From contig NZ_JAGSYG010000002.1 in the NCBI RefSeq assembly GCF_025685655.1, positions 682,001 through 746,000 of the forward strand: DNA of 64,000 nucleotides. The letters are read 5' to 3'. This DNA comes from Acidicapsa ligni (lineage in GTDB: Bacteria > Acidobacteriota > Terriglobia > Terriglobales > Acidobacteriaceae). The notes below the pieces were generated by a model that did no database searches, was not told the DNA's origin, and saw nothing but the letters and a program-made list of their open reading frames with translations. The translations under genes were made by a program, and so were the position numbers. This document shows, piece by piece, positions 50,045-58,889 of the stretch. Positions within the stretch are counted from its first letter, which is position 1. Each line of letters begins with the position of its first letter.

Positions 50045-51531
50045 ACGGCGTGAACTACTGGAATCTGTTTGCAATTACACTGCCTGAGAGCCTGCTCGAA
50101 GTCATCTCGCTGGTGGTGCTGATTGTCGATCTGGGCCTGCTGCGCAAGAGCTCTCATGCAACGCGTATGGCCGTGGCAGCGGTGCTTGGAGTTGTAGGTT
50201 GCGCTGCTTCAATCTGGTGGCTGTCAGGACATGCAGGGTCCGAGGCGGCTGTTGGAGATTTTCTTGTTGCGACGCCTTTGGTGGCCGCAGCACAGATCGG
50301 AATATTGATCCTGACCGGGCTGGTGTTGCTGCTGAGCATCAAGGCAGAGTTCTCGCGTAATCCAGGCGAGTTCGTTGCTATCGTGTTGCTGGGCACAACC
50401 GGCATGATGCTGGTAGCAGCGGCGCGCGATCTGCTGATGATCTTTGTCGCGCTTGAACTACTGAGCCTGTCGCTCTACGTGTTGACCGCCTTTGCAAAAA
50501 ACTCGGCGCAATCGGCTGAGGCTGCGCTGAAATATTATCTCTTCGGTGGAATGTCCGCCGCGCTGATGCTCTTCGGATTCAGCTATCTTTACGGCCTTAC
50601 AGGAACGACTAGCCTGCCGGGTATAGCGCAAATGCTTGCGACAGGAGCTACGAGTCCATTGCTCATCGTAGCCCTGGTGCTGGTGGCGGCGGGGTTAGGC
50701 TTCAAAGTGGCAGCGGTGCCGTTTCATTTATGGGCTCCGGACACGTACCAGGGAGCGCCTGCTCCGGTCACGGCGCTCATTGCTTCAGGGTCAAAGGTGG
50801 CCAGTTTTGCCGTGTTGGTCGCTTTGACAACAGCTCTCGCAGGTGCTTCCAGCAGCGCATCAGGTACATCCGCATCCAGCATGTCCGCATCCAGCATGTC
50901 ATGGATCGTTCTGCTGCTGTGGATGGCTGCCGGATCAATCGTACTCGGCAATCTGGCTGCCCTGGTGCAGACCAGCGTAAGGCGATTGCTGGCATATTCC
51001 GCCATCGCACATGCTGGATACATGCTGCTGGGCATTGCCGCGCATACGCCGCAGAGTGGTGCTGCGGTGCTTTACTATGCGCTGACTTACGCCCTTACGA
51101 CCGTTGGAGCCTTTGGCGTAATTGCCGTTGTGGAGCGCGCGACGGGAAGCGATCGGCTTGATGCCTTTGCTGGTCTCAGCAGACGCAGCCCATTGCTGGC
51201 CGGGACGATGCTGATCTTCCTGCTATCCCTGGCGGGCATTCCGCCGTTGGTCGGCTTCTGGGCCAAGTTCAATCTCTTTGCCTCAGTCTTGCGTGCTGGA
51301 ACAATCGGCGTATGGGGCTTGGGACTTGTAGCAGTCGCGTTGGCGGCAAGCGCTGTTTCGCTCTATTACTATCTGCAGGTGTTAAAACGCATCTATGTGA
51401 TCAAGCCGGTTCAGGCTGAACCGCTCGCCATCTCGTTCGTCGAGTTGACTACGCTGATTTTGATTGCGCTGGCTGTCATTGCGCTGGGGGTTCTGCCTGG
51501 CGCTCTCAGCGGCTGGATACAGCTCGGATAA
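50041..51531 (+). CDS. nuoN: NADH-quinone oxidoreductase subunit N
   Basis: 496-residue antiporter-like subunit closing the operon. Glu lies in IFVALELLSLSLYVLTAF, Lys in FHLWAPDTYQGAPAP-TALIASGSKVA and Lys-equivalent residues in LVQTSVRRLLAYSAIAHAG. A tandem DNA repeat (50869-50898) adds SASSM twice in a loop between helices. ATGA overlap with the second nuoM. No terminator was seen in the 355 bp that follow. Confidence 0.92.
   Translation: MNGVNYWNLFAITLPESLLEVISLVVLIVDLGLLRKSSHATRMAVAAVLGVVGCAASIWWLSGHAGSEAAVGDFLVATPLVAAAQIGILILTGLVLLLSIKAEFSRNPGEFVAIVLLGTTGMMLVAAARDLLMIFVALELLSLSLYVLTAFAKNSAQSAEAALKYYLFGGMSAALMLFGFSYLYGLTGTTSLPGIAQMLATGATSPLLIVALVLVAAGLGFKVAAVPFHLWAPDTYQGAPAPVTALIASGSKVASFAVLVALTTALAGASSSASGTSASSMSASSMSWIVLLLWMAAGSIVLGNLAALVQTSVRRLLAYSAIAHAGYMLLGIAAHTPQSGAAVLYYALTYALTTVGAFGVIAVVERATGSDRLDAFAGLSRRSPLLAGTMLIFLLSLAGIPPLVGFWAKFNLFASVLRAGTIGVWGLGLVAVALAASAVSLYYYLQVLKRIYVIKPVQAEPLAISFVELTTLILIALAVIALGVLPGALSGWIQLG
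50869..50898 (+). repeat. tandem 15-bp repeat within nuoN
   Basis: TCCGCATCCAGCATG occurs twice in direct succession, encoding Ser/Ala/Ser/Ser/Met units in a loop rich in Ser/Ala. It is in frame and adds five residues per copy. Confidence 0.85.
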
Positions 51532-51886
51532 AACCAAAATAAAATTGTATAGAGGATCGATGCGGCCATAGTGGAGAGTGCCTGGTCAACGGCCGTCCTC
51601 GTCTATGTAGTTCCATTCGTTGTAAAGCAACTCATACTTTTACGATGCCTTTAGCGACGGCTTTTCATGGCTGCATAACGGGATCGTAATGTCTTCTTAC
51701 TGTTTTGCTTATGTAAAACTTATGGCTTCGCCTCTAAGAATAGAACAGCCCCGAATGGAATTTACGCGGCTAATGTGTTGCGTATCAGATGCTTTCGGGC
51801 TTCGCTACTGCTAAAAAAACTGCGGTAATAGAAGGCTTACAATCGCTGACTTCATTGCGACTGAAGGGCTTGGTATAGAGGAAAGA
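51532..51886. other. 355-bp interval after nuoN, no gene
   Basis: No gene or strong hairpin was seen. AT-rich stretches near 51530-51555 and 51700-51740 could be a transcript end and the promoter of the porin gene. Confidence 0.45.
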
Positions 51887-53662
51887 ATGAAATCGAGCTT
51901 GAGCCGTCTGTTGTATGTAAACGTCATAACTCTGGTATACGTACTATTTTTTTCGCTGCCATCCGCATCTGCTCTCCAAAGTGAAACTGCGGGGAAAGAT
52001 TCCGTTACGCCCATTGAGGCTTCTGGAACTCCGCAGCCGAAAGCGATTGCGCAGGGTACATTGAACATGCAGGGAGCGATGGCGTCACTGCCGTCTCAAC
52101 CTGCAACTGCGGAAGGCGCAGATGCCCAGGCATCGGCTTCATCCCCAACTCCCGCGCCTTATTTCAAAGCCTCCGATGGCCTCTTCAAGCGATGGGGCAA
52201 GGCATATTTAGCGGACTGGACGGGAACCGCGCCGAGCGATCCTAACGCGCCGAAACGTCGTGGAACGGATGCGCCACTCTCATCCCCGCCATTTCCCTCC
52301 GCAGATTGGCCGATCGGTGGAACGCAGGTGATTGGTGCTCCTGACTATCAGACATACATGTTGCAGCAGGCCATCAGTAAGGACCAACTGAAGTTGAGCC
52401 GCGTGAAATGGTATGGCTACATTTCCATCGGCGCGAATGGCTCGACCAGCAATCGCAGCAATGCGAGTAAAGGCATTCCTGCTAATTTTCCATCGGCCTA
52501 CGATGAGTTCTCAAACACGATTGTTCTTGATCAACTCGCACTCTACACAGAGCGCCTTGCGGACACAACTCAGACCGATCATTTCGACTGGGGATTTCGT
52601 CTGACGAATCTATATGGGCAGGACTATCGATTTACAACGAGTCACGGAATGTTCAGCCAGCAGTTATTGGTAAAGAATGCGCAGTATGGATACGACCCGG
52701 TGATGTTTTATGTTGATCTCTATTTTCCCAAGTTGGGTAAGGGAGCCGATCTTAGAATAGGCCGGTATATCTCCTTGCCGGATATCGAAGCGCAGCTTGC
52801 GCCGAATAACTATACCTACTCTCATTCCATTTTATATACGGTGGATTGCTACACGCAGTTAGGCGCAAACCTCACGACCAAGGTCAACGATCATTGGACT
52901 TTTCAGGCTGGCATCTCTCCAGGCTGCGACACGATGCCATGGACGACGGATGCGAAAGTAACCGGAAATGCCTGCGCGGTTTATACGTGGAAAGTTGGCG
53001 GCGATACGCTTAATACATGCGCCAACTCGATCAACGACGGTAAGTACGCTTATAACAATCTGGCTGCTTACTACGAAACCTGGTATCACAAAATCAATGA
53101 CCACTGGCATACGGATACAGAATTCTGGTACCAGTACATGCGAGACACGCCAAACATGTATTGGTATAACACCGGAGTTTCACCGTCCGGCACGACTCCC
53201 TGGCCGGAGCACACTGCTGCAAATACGACGTTGAATTTTGGCGCAGTCTGCCAGGATCCGCGGCTACCGGCGAGCCAGCAATCAGCACGATGCTATGCGC
53301 AAGAATGGGCTGTGGCCAACTATGTCGAACATGATTTCTGGCATCACACGGCCTCGCTCAACATTCGCAACGAACTTGTCAACGATATCAAGGGTCAGCG
53401 CACCGGTACTCCTGGCTACTATGAAGAACACATGGTGGGCTTCGATTTCTGGGCTGGTTCCACTGTGACTTTTCGGCCTGAACTTAGCTACATGCATACA
53501 TTCAGCCCGTATGGCCTTCACGCATTGGATATAGATCCTGGATCTTCCGTAGCGGCGCTCTCAAAGCTGGCTCCGGGAGAGACAGCAGCAACAGCGATGG
53601 GATTGATTGGTGCCAAGACGCAGGCACTTGTGCTCGCGGCGGATATTATCTGGCACTTTTGA
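51887..53662 (+). CDS. BBP2/OmpL-type outer-membrane porin
   Basis: 591-residue exported protein of the putative beta-barrel porin-2 (OmpL-like) kind. Signal peptide to about SASALQ, an Ala/Ser/Pro-rich linker of some 65 residues, then a long strand-rich barrel with aromatic girdles (WYGYISIGANGSTSNRSN, DLRIGRYISLPDIEAQLAP, YETWYHKINDHWHTDTEFWY) and a last strand ending AADIIWHF, with the C-terminal Phe typical of BAM substrates. GAGGAAAGA precedes ATG 51887. It likely allows uptake of solutes across the outer membrane. The cargo is unknown; its neighbour cluster uses L-fucose, but it is not in that operon. Confidence 0.8.
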   Translation: MKSSLSRLLYVNVITLVYVLFFSLPSASALQSETAGKDSVTPIEASGTPQPKAIAQGTLNMQGAMASLPSQPATAEGADAQASASSPTPAPYFKASDGLFKRWGKAYLADWTGTAPSDPNAPKRRGTDAPLSSPPFPSADWPIGGTQVIGAPDYQTYMLQQAISKDQLKLSRVKWYGYISIGANGSTSNRSNASKGIPANFPSAYDEFSNTIVLDQLALYTERLADTTQTDHFDWGFRLTNLYGQDYRFTTSHGMFSQQLLVKNAQYGYDPVMFYVDLYFPKLGKGADLRIGRYISLPDIEAQLAPNNYTYSHSILYTVDCYTQLGANLTTKVNDHWTFQAGISPGCDTMPWTTDAKVTGNACAVYTWKVGGDTLNTCANSINDGKYAYNNLAAYYETWYHKINDHWHTDTEFWYQYMRDTPNMYWYNTGVSPSGTTPWPEHTAANTTLNFGAVCQDPRLPASQQSARCYAQEWAVANYVEHDFWHHTASLNIRNELVNDIKGQRTGTPGYYEEHMVGFDFWAGSTVTFRPELSYMHTFSPYGLHALDIDPGSSVAALSKLAPGETAATAMGLIGAKTQALVLAADIIWHF

Positions 53663-53678
53663 TCGACCTGTTATTCGC

Positions 53679-54884
53679 TTATTGAGGCCCGCGTAGAACC
53701 GTGCAAACCGAGGCACAAACCGGGCCTCCAATATTGAAAGTTGCAGCATGTTCTGCGGCCTTGACCTGCAATGGAGCAGGTACTTTTTGCAGGAGTTGCC
53801 ACGCTGCCCAGCCGATCATCGCGATGCCTGTTGCACCAACCGGGTGTCCCTTGGCGATGAGGCCGCCGGATGTGTTGATGCCGCATTCACTCCCGGGTGC
53901 GGCGTTGCCATCGGCCCAATAAGCAGCGCCTCTGCCGGGTCTCGCACGGCCGAGAATTTCGGTGCCCAGCGCTCCCATCACCGTAAAGCAGTCATGAATC
54001 TCCGCAGCCTGAATCTCTGCGGGAGTGATCCCCGCCATTGCATATGCAGAGTTCATGGCCTTGTAGGCTCCGATGGGTTCAAGCACCTGGCGCTGTTGAT
54101 GCTGTAGTGGATCAACAGCCTGTCCCCAGCCCGCAACCTGTACGCAATCATGCTTGTCTATTCCCAGGCGAACCAGGCCTTCTTCAGTCGCCACGATGAT
54201 CGCCGCGTAACCATCGGTGATTTGGGAGCAATCGTACGTCTTGAGCGGCAGGCCTTCTACGAGATAACGGTTGGGGCCGGCGATGGTCATTGCCTGTTCG
54301 ACTGTCAATTCGACGCTCCGCATCTGGGCAAATGGATTGTGCCGGGCGTTCGCGTACTCCTGCACGGCAATGGTTGCTAGGTCAGCTTCCGATACGTTCC
54401 AGGTCTTCATGTAAAGCTGCATGATTTCGGCGAAAATATGAGGAAAGACAAAGGTCTTGCCCTCGCGCTCCGTTGGGTCAGAGAAGTAGCCGAGCGCCTC
54501 GCCTACGCGCTTGCCATCGGCTCGTCCCTCGGCATCGCGCATCTTTTCGAGGCCCACGGCGATAGCTGTTTCGCCCATCCCTGCCTGCAGTTTTGTGATG
54601 CAGGAGAGTACTGCCTGGCCACCCGAAGCACAGGCGTTCTCGACAGCTTCAAGGGGCTTTGCGGCCATGCCCGGAACTCCGGCAAGCAAACCCGCGAGCA
54701 ACCCCTGCTGATGCAGCGAGAAATTGCATGCCGCAGCAATGGAACCTGAATCGAGTTGATCGGCGGTAATGCCAATTTCAGCACAGGTATCCGTAACCGC
54801 GAGGCGAATCATTTCGGCCTGTGTGAGCGACAACAACTTGCCAAATCTGGACTGGTGATATGCCGCAATGTAGATAGGTTTCAT
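53679..54884 (-). CDS. thiolase-superfamily protein (SCP-x/lipid-transfer thiolase type)
   Basis: 401-residue thiolase fold protein. The nucleophilic Cys is in EAVENACASGGQAV. The second half has EIHDCFTVMGALGTEILG, GGLIAKGHPVGATGIAM with catalytic His, and a C-terminal NIGGPVCASVCTVLRG with Cys. The HDCF and GHP motifs fit SCP-x-like thiolases rather than acetyl-CoA acetyltransferases with NEAFA. Such enzymes cleave or form acyl-CoA in lipid or steroid metabolism. It is transcribed alone and converges on the porin gene. Confidence 0.82.
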   Translation of the reverse strand: MKPIYIAAYHQSRFGKLLSLTQAEMIRLAVTDTCAEIGITADQLDSGSIAAACNFSLHQQGLLAGLLAGVPGMAAKPLEAVENACASGGQAVLSCITKLQAGMGETAIAVGLEKMRDAEGRADGKRVGEALGYFSDPTEREGKTFVFPHIFAEIMQLYMKTWNVSEADLATIAVQEYANARHNPFAQMRSVELTVEQAMTIAGPNRYLVEGLPLKTYDCSQITDGYAAIIVATEEGLVRLGIDKHDCVQVAGWGQAVDPLQHQQRQVLEPIGAYKAMNSAYAMAGITPAEIQAAEIHDCFTVMGALGTEILGRARPGRGAAYWADGNAAPGSECGINTSGGLIAKGHPVGATGIAMIGWAAWQLLQKVPAPLQVKAAEHAATFNIGGPVCASVCTVLRGPQ

Positions 54885-54972
54885 CGGTACCTTTCAACGG
54901 GTGAGAATACCATAGCCAAGGCATCGTGCGATTCGATAGGATTGCGGTGTTTACTGCATGTGAGGAAACCCA

Positions 54973-55821
54973 ATGCGCATCGATGCGCACCAACATTTCT
55001 GGCATTACACGGACGACGAGTATGGTTGGATCACGGACGCGATGGCCGCGATTCGAAGAGATTTTCTGCCTCGCGATCTAGTGCCTTTGCTGGATGAAGC
55101 AAGCATCGATGCAACGATCGCCGTTCATGCGCGTCAATCTCTACATGAAACAAACTGGCTCCTCGATCTGGCGGAAGAGCATGCGTGGATTGCAGGCGTT
55201 GTCGGTTGGGTTCCGTTGGCCGAGGCTGGCGTCAATGCTGAAGCCGAGAAGGCGTTGGCGCTTCTGGTCGAGAACCACAAACTCAAGGGCGTTCGACATG
55301 CATTGCAGGGTGAGCCGGACGAGTATTTTGAACGCGATGATTTCAATGCAGGCGTAGGGCTGTTACGGAAATATTCGTTGTCTTACGACTTGCTGATTCT
55401 GGAGCATCAATTGCCAATGGCTCTTCGTTTTGTGGACAGGCATCCGGAGCAACCGATCGTGCTCGATCATGCGGCCAAGCCGTTGATTGCGGCTCAGGTG
55501 TTTGAGCCCTGGCGCGCGCGAATTCACGAGCTTGCCAGGCGGCCGCATGTTTCGTGCAAGCTCTCCGGGTTGGTGGCCGAAGCGGACTATGAGCATTGGA
55601 CAGTGGATGATCTGCTGCCTTACGCAGAAACAGTGCTGGAGGCTTTTGGACCGAAGCGTATTCTCTTTGGCTCGGATTGGCCGGTATGCACGGTGGGCGT
55701 GAGTTATTCGCACTGGGCTGCGGTGGTGCACGATTTTATTGCTCAGCTCAGCGTCGAAGAGCAGGATGCAATCCTCGGTGGCAATGCGGCCAGGTTTTAC
55801 GGTATTTCTCAAATTCAATAA
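54973..55821 (+). CDS. L-fucono-1,5-lactonase-like amidohydrolase
   Basis: 282-residue COG3618-type metal-dependent hydrolase. It starts MRIDAHQHFWHYTDDEYGWI with the HxH pair, has IVLDHAAKP, SCKLSGLVAEADY and the late Asp of ILFGSDWPVC. The closest functions are L-fuconolactone and L-rhamnonolactone hydrolases. Followed by a FucP-type transporter on the same strand, this supports ring opening of L-fucono-1,5-lactone. The start ATG 54973 is unambiguous. 51 bp separate it from the transporter. Confidence 0.85.
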   Translation: MRIDAHQHFWHYTDDEYGWITDAMAAIRRDFLPRDLVPLLDEASIDATIAVHARQSLHETNWLLDLAEEHAWIAGVVGWVPLAEAGVNAEAEKALALLVENHKLKGVRHALQGEPDEYFERDDFNAGVGLLRKYSLSYDLLILEHQLPMALRFVDRHPEQPIVLDHAAKPLIAAQVFEPWRARIHELARRPHVSCKLSGLVAEADYEHWTVDDLLPYAETVLEAFGPKRILFGSDWPVCTVGVSYSHWAAVVHDFIAQLSVEEQDAILGGNAARFYGISQIQ

Positions 55822-55872
55822 GTGATTCGCAATAAGTGATTAGATTGACGAATTCAATGAGGCGGTAGTCGT

Positions 55873-57186
55873 TTGAATATCTCTGTACCAGGTGTCGACC
55901 GAGGTCCGGTTGCTGGATCTAAACAACCTATCGTACCTGCTGGCCGCATGCTGCCATTTGTATTGGTGACAGCGCTTTTCTTCCTGTGGGCAATACCAAA
56001 TAACTTGAACGATATCCTGATCCGTCAGTTCATGAAGTCATTTGCCTTGTCACGTTTTGAGGCTGGCTTTGTGCAGACGGCGTTTTATCTCGGCTATTTT
56101 GGATTGGCCATTCCCGCCGGAATGATCATGCGTCGATTCGGTTACAAGACAGGTATTCTCACTGGATTGTGCCTGCTTGCATCGGGCTCGTTTCTCTTCT
56201 GGCCTGCGGCGAATGCTGGAAGTTATAGCTTCTTTCTTCTGGCACTGTTCGTAATCGCGTCCGGCCTGTCGTTTCTGGAGACGGCGGCCAATCCGATGAT
56301 TGTGCGCATTGGCTCTCCTGAAAACTCGGAACAGCGATTGAATCTCTCGCAGGCGTTCAATCCCCTGGGCAGTATCTGTGCCGTGCTGGTGGGAACGCTC
56401 TTCATCTTTTCCGGTGTCGAGTTGACGCAGAGCCAGGTCGCAGAGCGGCAGGCTGCAGGAACTTACGCCGCATATCTGCACTCGGAGATTCTTCGCGTCA
56501 TCACTCCGTATCTTGCTCTCGGTGTAATTGCGTTGCTGCTCGCATTGCTTATCGCGCGCACAAAATTTCCATCACTTGATGCCGAAGAAGAAACGCAGGA
56601 CGCAGGGCACGGTCATGGTCTCGGAGTGCTCTTGCAGCGGCATTTTCTTCTCGGACTGGCTGCGCAGTTTTTGTATGTGGGCGCCCAGGTATGCACATGG
56701 AGCTACTTCATTCAGTATGTACAGTCGTACGCGGGTGTTCCCGAACGCACCGCGGGCTACATGCTCACCGGCACGATGGCGGCGTTTGCGATTGGTCGAT
56801 TTCTCTCCGCATGGCTATTGAAATTCATTCGCGCGGATAGGCTGTTGGCGCTGTTCGCTGTCGGCAACGTGGTGCTGGTGCTTGTTGCTATTCTTCAGAC
56901 GAATTGGATCGGCGCGATCTGCCTGCTGAGCAGCAGTTTCTTCATGTCGATGATGTTCCCGACGATTTTTGCGTTGGGCATTCATGGACTGGGATCACGC
57001 ACCAAGACTGGCGGATCGCTGATGGTGATGGCGATCATCGGCGGTGCGGCGCTCACTCCATTGATGGGCAAAATCTCTGACGGGTTGAGCGTGAGTATCG
57101 CTTACACCGTGCCGTGCATCTGCTATGTTGGCGTGGGGCTCTATGCCTGGTTTGGCGCACGGCCCAAGGCAATGAAAACTATTTAG
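55873..57186 (+). CDS. fucP: L-fucose:H+ symporter, FucP family
   Basis: 437-residue major facilitator of the FucP family. Twelve helices can be traced, with the family segments ALFFLWAIPNNLNDILIRQF, QTAFYLGYFGLAIPAG, SGLSFLETAANPMIVRIG and LNLSQAFNPLGS. The inner Asn and Glu residues used by FucP (NDIL; FLETAANP) are conserved. The start used is TTG 55873, with a G-rich weak ribosome site; an internal ATG at 55948 would truncate the first helix region. Sugars other than L-fucose are possible for this family, but the cluster points to fucose. A bidirectional terminator follows. Confidence 0.88.
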   Translation: MNISVPGVDRGPVAGSKQPIVPAGRMLPFVLVTALFFLWAIPNNLNDILIRQFMKSFALSRFEAGFVQTAFYLGYFGLAIPAGMIMRRFGYKTGILTGLCLLASGSFLFWPAANAGSYSFFLLALFVIASGLSFLETAANPMIVRIGSPENSEQRLNLSQAFNPLGSICAVLVGTLFIFSGVELTQSQVAERQAAGTYAAYLHSEILRVITPYLALGVIALLLALLIARTKFPSLDAEEETQDAGHGHGLGVLLQRHFLLGLAAQFLYVGAQVCTWSYFIQYVQSYAGVPERTAGYMLTGTMAAFAIGRFLSAWLLKFIRADRLLALFAVGNVVLVLVAILQTNWIGAICLLSSSFFMSMMFPTIFALGIHGLGSRTKTGGSLMVMAIIGGAALTPLMGKISDGLSVSIAYTVPCICYVGVGLYAWFGARPKAMKTI

Positions 57187-57210
57187 AACAGAAGCAATCA
57201 AGCGCTCGAA

Positions 57211-57254
57211 AAAAGCCTCCGATTTTTGCTTACACGCAAAGGTCGGAGGCTTTT
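57211..57254. terminator. bidirectional terminator between convergent fucose genes
   Basis: AAAAGCCTCCGA (57211-57222) and TCGGAGGCTTTT (57243-57254) form a 12-bp stem with A run before and T run after, working on both strands. It lies between fucP and the FAH-type hydrolase gene. Confidence 0.92.
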
Positions 57255-57272
57255 CAATTGAGGACGAATGCT

Positions 57273-58100
57273 TTATCCGGCAATAACAGGATTGACGATT
57301 TGCCCCAGTCCTTCGATGGAGACAGTCACCGTTTCGCCTGCCTTGAGCCAGCGCTTTGGAGTGCGGCCCAGGCCGACGCCTGCGGGCGTGCCGGTGCTGA
57401 TGATGTCGCCGGGCAACAGCTCGGTGATCGAGGAAATATATTCGATCAGCTCAGGAATGCGGAAGATCAGTTCGCGCGTGTTGGAGTGTTGCAGCACTTC
57501 GCCGTCGATCGAGAGCTGAATGTCCAGTGCGTGCGGATCGGCAATCTCATCGGCAGTCACGATTGCAGGACCCAGTGGGCAGAAGGTCGGGAGGCTCTTC
57601 GAGAGCGACCATTGCGAGGTGGAGAACTGAATATCGCGCGCGCTGACGTCATTGAGAACCGTGTAGCCGTAGACGTGATCCATCGCGCTGTATGCGGGAA
57701 TGCGATAACCGCCTTTGCCTAGAACGACTGCAAATTCAGCTTCGTAATCCGGCTCCTGAGTGATGGACGGCAGGACGATGTTTTCGCCGCTCGCGATGAT
57801 CGACGGAACCATCTTGAAGAAGACGACAGGGAACTTGGGCAGCTCCATCTTCGACTCAATGGCGTGATCGCGATAGTTGAGACCAATGCAGAAAATACGC
57901 GGTGGGTTGGCGAGTGGCGCATGCAGTTTTACATCCGCGAGAGGAAGCTTTGCTGCCGGTGTTGCAGGCCTGGCTGCGCTGCTGATCACTGCGAGCGTAT
58001 CGCTGAAAGAAGAGGATAGATCCGCAACTTCACTGGTGGCTTCGAGCAGGTAGCCAGGGCGGATCTTGCCGTCTGCGGCTGAAAAGGAAACTAGCTTCAT
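57273..58100 (-). CDS. fumarylacetoacetate hydrolase family protein (diketo-deoxy-sugar acid hydrolase)
   Basis: 275-residue FAH-family hydrolase. The metal ligands lie in PDYEAEFAVVLGKGG and the downstream Asp region NDVSARDIQF. GLNYRDHAIESKMELP is also typical, as is IISTGTPAGVGLGR. In L-fucose and L-rhamnose oxidation, relatives split 2,4-diketo-3-deoxy-L-fuconate or rhamnonate to pyruvate and L-lactate. That is the best call here. It is followed on the reverse strand, in transcription order, after the SDR gene with an 18-bp gap. Confidence 0.85.
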   Translation of the reverse strand: MKLVSFSAADGKIRPGYLLEATSEVADLSSSFSDTLAVISSAARPATPAAKLPLADVKLHAPLANPPRIFCIGLNYRDHAIESKMELPKFPVVFFKMVPSIIASGENIVLPSITQEPDYEAEFAVVLGKGGYRIPAYSAMDHVYGYTVLNDVSARDIQFSTSQWSLSKSLPTFCPLGPAIVTADEIADPHALDIQLSIDGEVLQHSNTRELIFRIPELIEYISSITELLPGDIISTGTPAGVGLGRTPKRWLKAGETVTVSIEGLGQIVNPVIAG

Positions 58101-58118
58101 AAGTATTCTCCGAGTGAG

Positions 58119-58889
58119 TTATGCAGCGGTCCAGCCGCCGTCGAGTGTGAAGAGAGATCCGTTGATAAATCCAGCTTCGCGAGAAGAGAGATAGCGAACC
58201 ATGGAGGCAACTTCTTCCGGCTGTCCGAGCCGGCCCATCGGCTGACGCGCTTTCAGTTCTTCGCGAATCTTTTCTTTCTCGTGCGCGTGATACTTGTCGA
58301 GATAGCCTTCGACGAACGGAGTCTCTACAGTGCCGGGGCAGATGGCGTTGACGCGCAACTCTTTCGCGTATTCAACGGCGAGCTGACGGGTCATCGCAAG
58401 CACCGCGCCCTTGGTGGTGCAGTACGCGAAACGCTGCTTGATGCCGATGAGTCCTGCGACAGAGCCAATGTTCACGATGCAACCCTTGGAAGGGCTGGCC
58501 AGGAGCAGAGAAAGCAGGCCACGCGTGACCAGGAAGACGGAACGCACGTTGACATTGAGCAACTTGTCAAAGTCTTCAATGGACGTAGTCGCTACGCTGC
58601 CCACGTGGCCGATCCCCGCGTTATTGACGAGAATATCGAGCTGGGGCAGGATCGCCGCGACGGCTTCAATGGATTCGGTGCTTGTGACATCCATCTTGAC
58701 TGCGCGTGCATTGCCGAGTGACGTTGCGAGAGCTTCGGCTGCCGACAGGTTGATGTCAGCGATCCAGACGAAGGCTCCGGCCCTCACCAGTTCTTTGCTG
58801 GTAGCTTCGCCAATGCCGCTTGCACCGCCCGTTACGAGCGCATGCAGGCCATCCAAACGAAAGGCATTGTCCGTGGTTGCAGTTGTCAT
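58119..58889 (-). CDS. short-chain dehydrogenase of the fucose cluster
   Basis: 256-residue classical SDR. Cofactor motif TGGASGIG at 20-27, NNAG at 89-92, catalytic Ser143, Tyr156 and Lys160 (YCTTK), and a C-terminus FTLDGGW. Asp 45 after the second strand (WIADIN) points to NAD rather than NADP. It is either L-fucose dehydrogenase or 2-keto-3-deoxy-L-fuconate dehydrogenase; the latter would directly supply the FAH-type hydrolase downstream. The start overlaps the preceding stop (ATGA). Confidence 0.87.
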   Translation of the reverse strand: MTTATTDNAFRLDGLHALVTGGASGIGEATSKELVRAGAFVWIADINLSAAEALATSLGNARAVKMDVTSTESIEAVAAILPQLDILVNNAGIGHVGSVATTSIEDFDKLLNVNVRSVFLVTRGLLSLLLASPSKGCIVNIGSVAGLIGIKQRFAYCTTKGAVLAMTRQLAVEYAKELRVNAICPGTVETPFVEGYLDKYHAHEKEKIREELKARQPMGRLGQPEEVASMVRYLSSREAGFINGSLFTLDGGWTAA

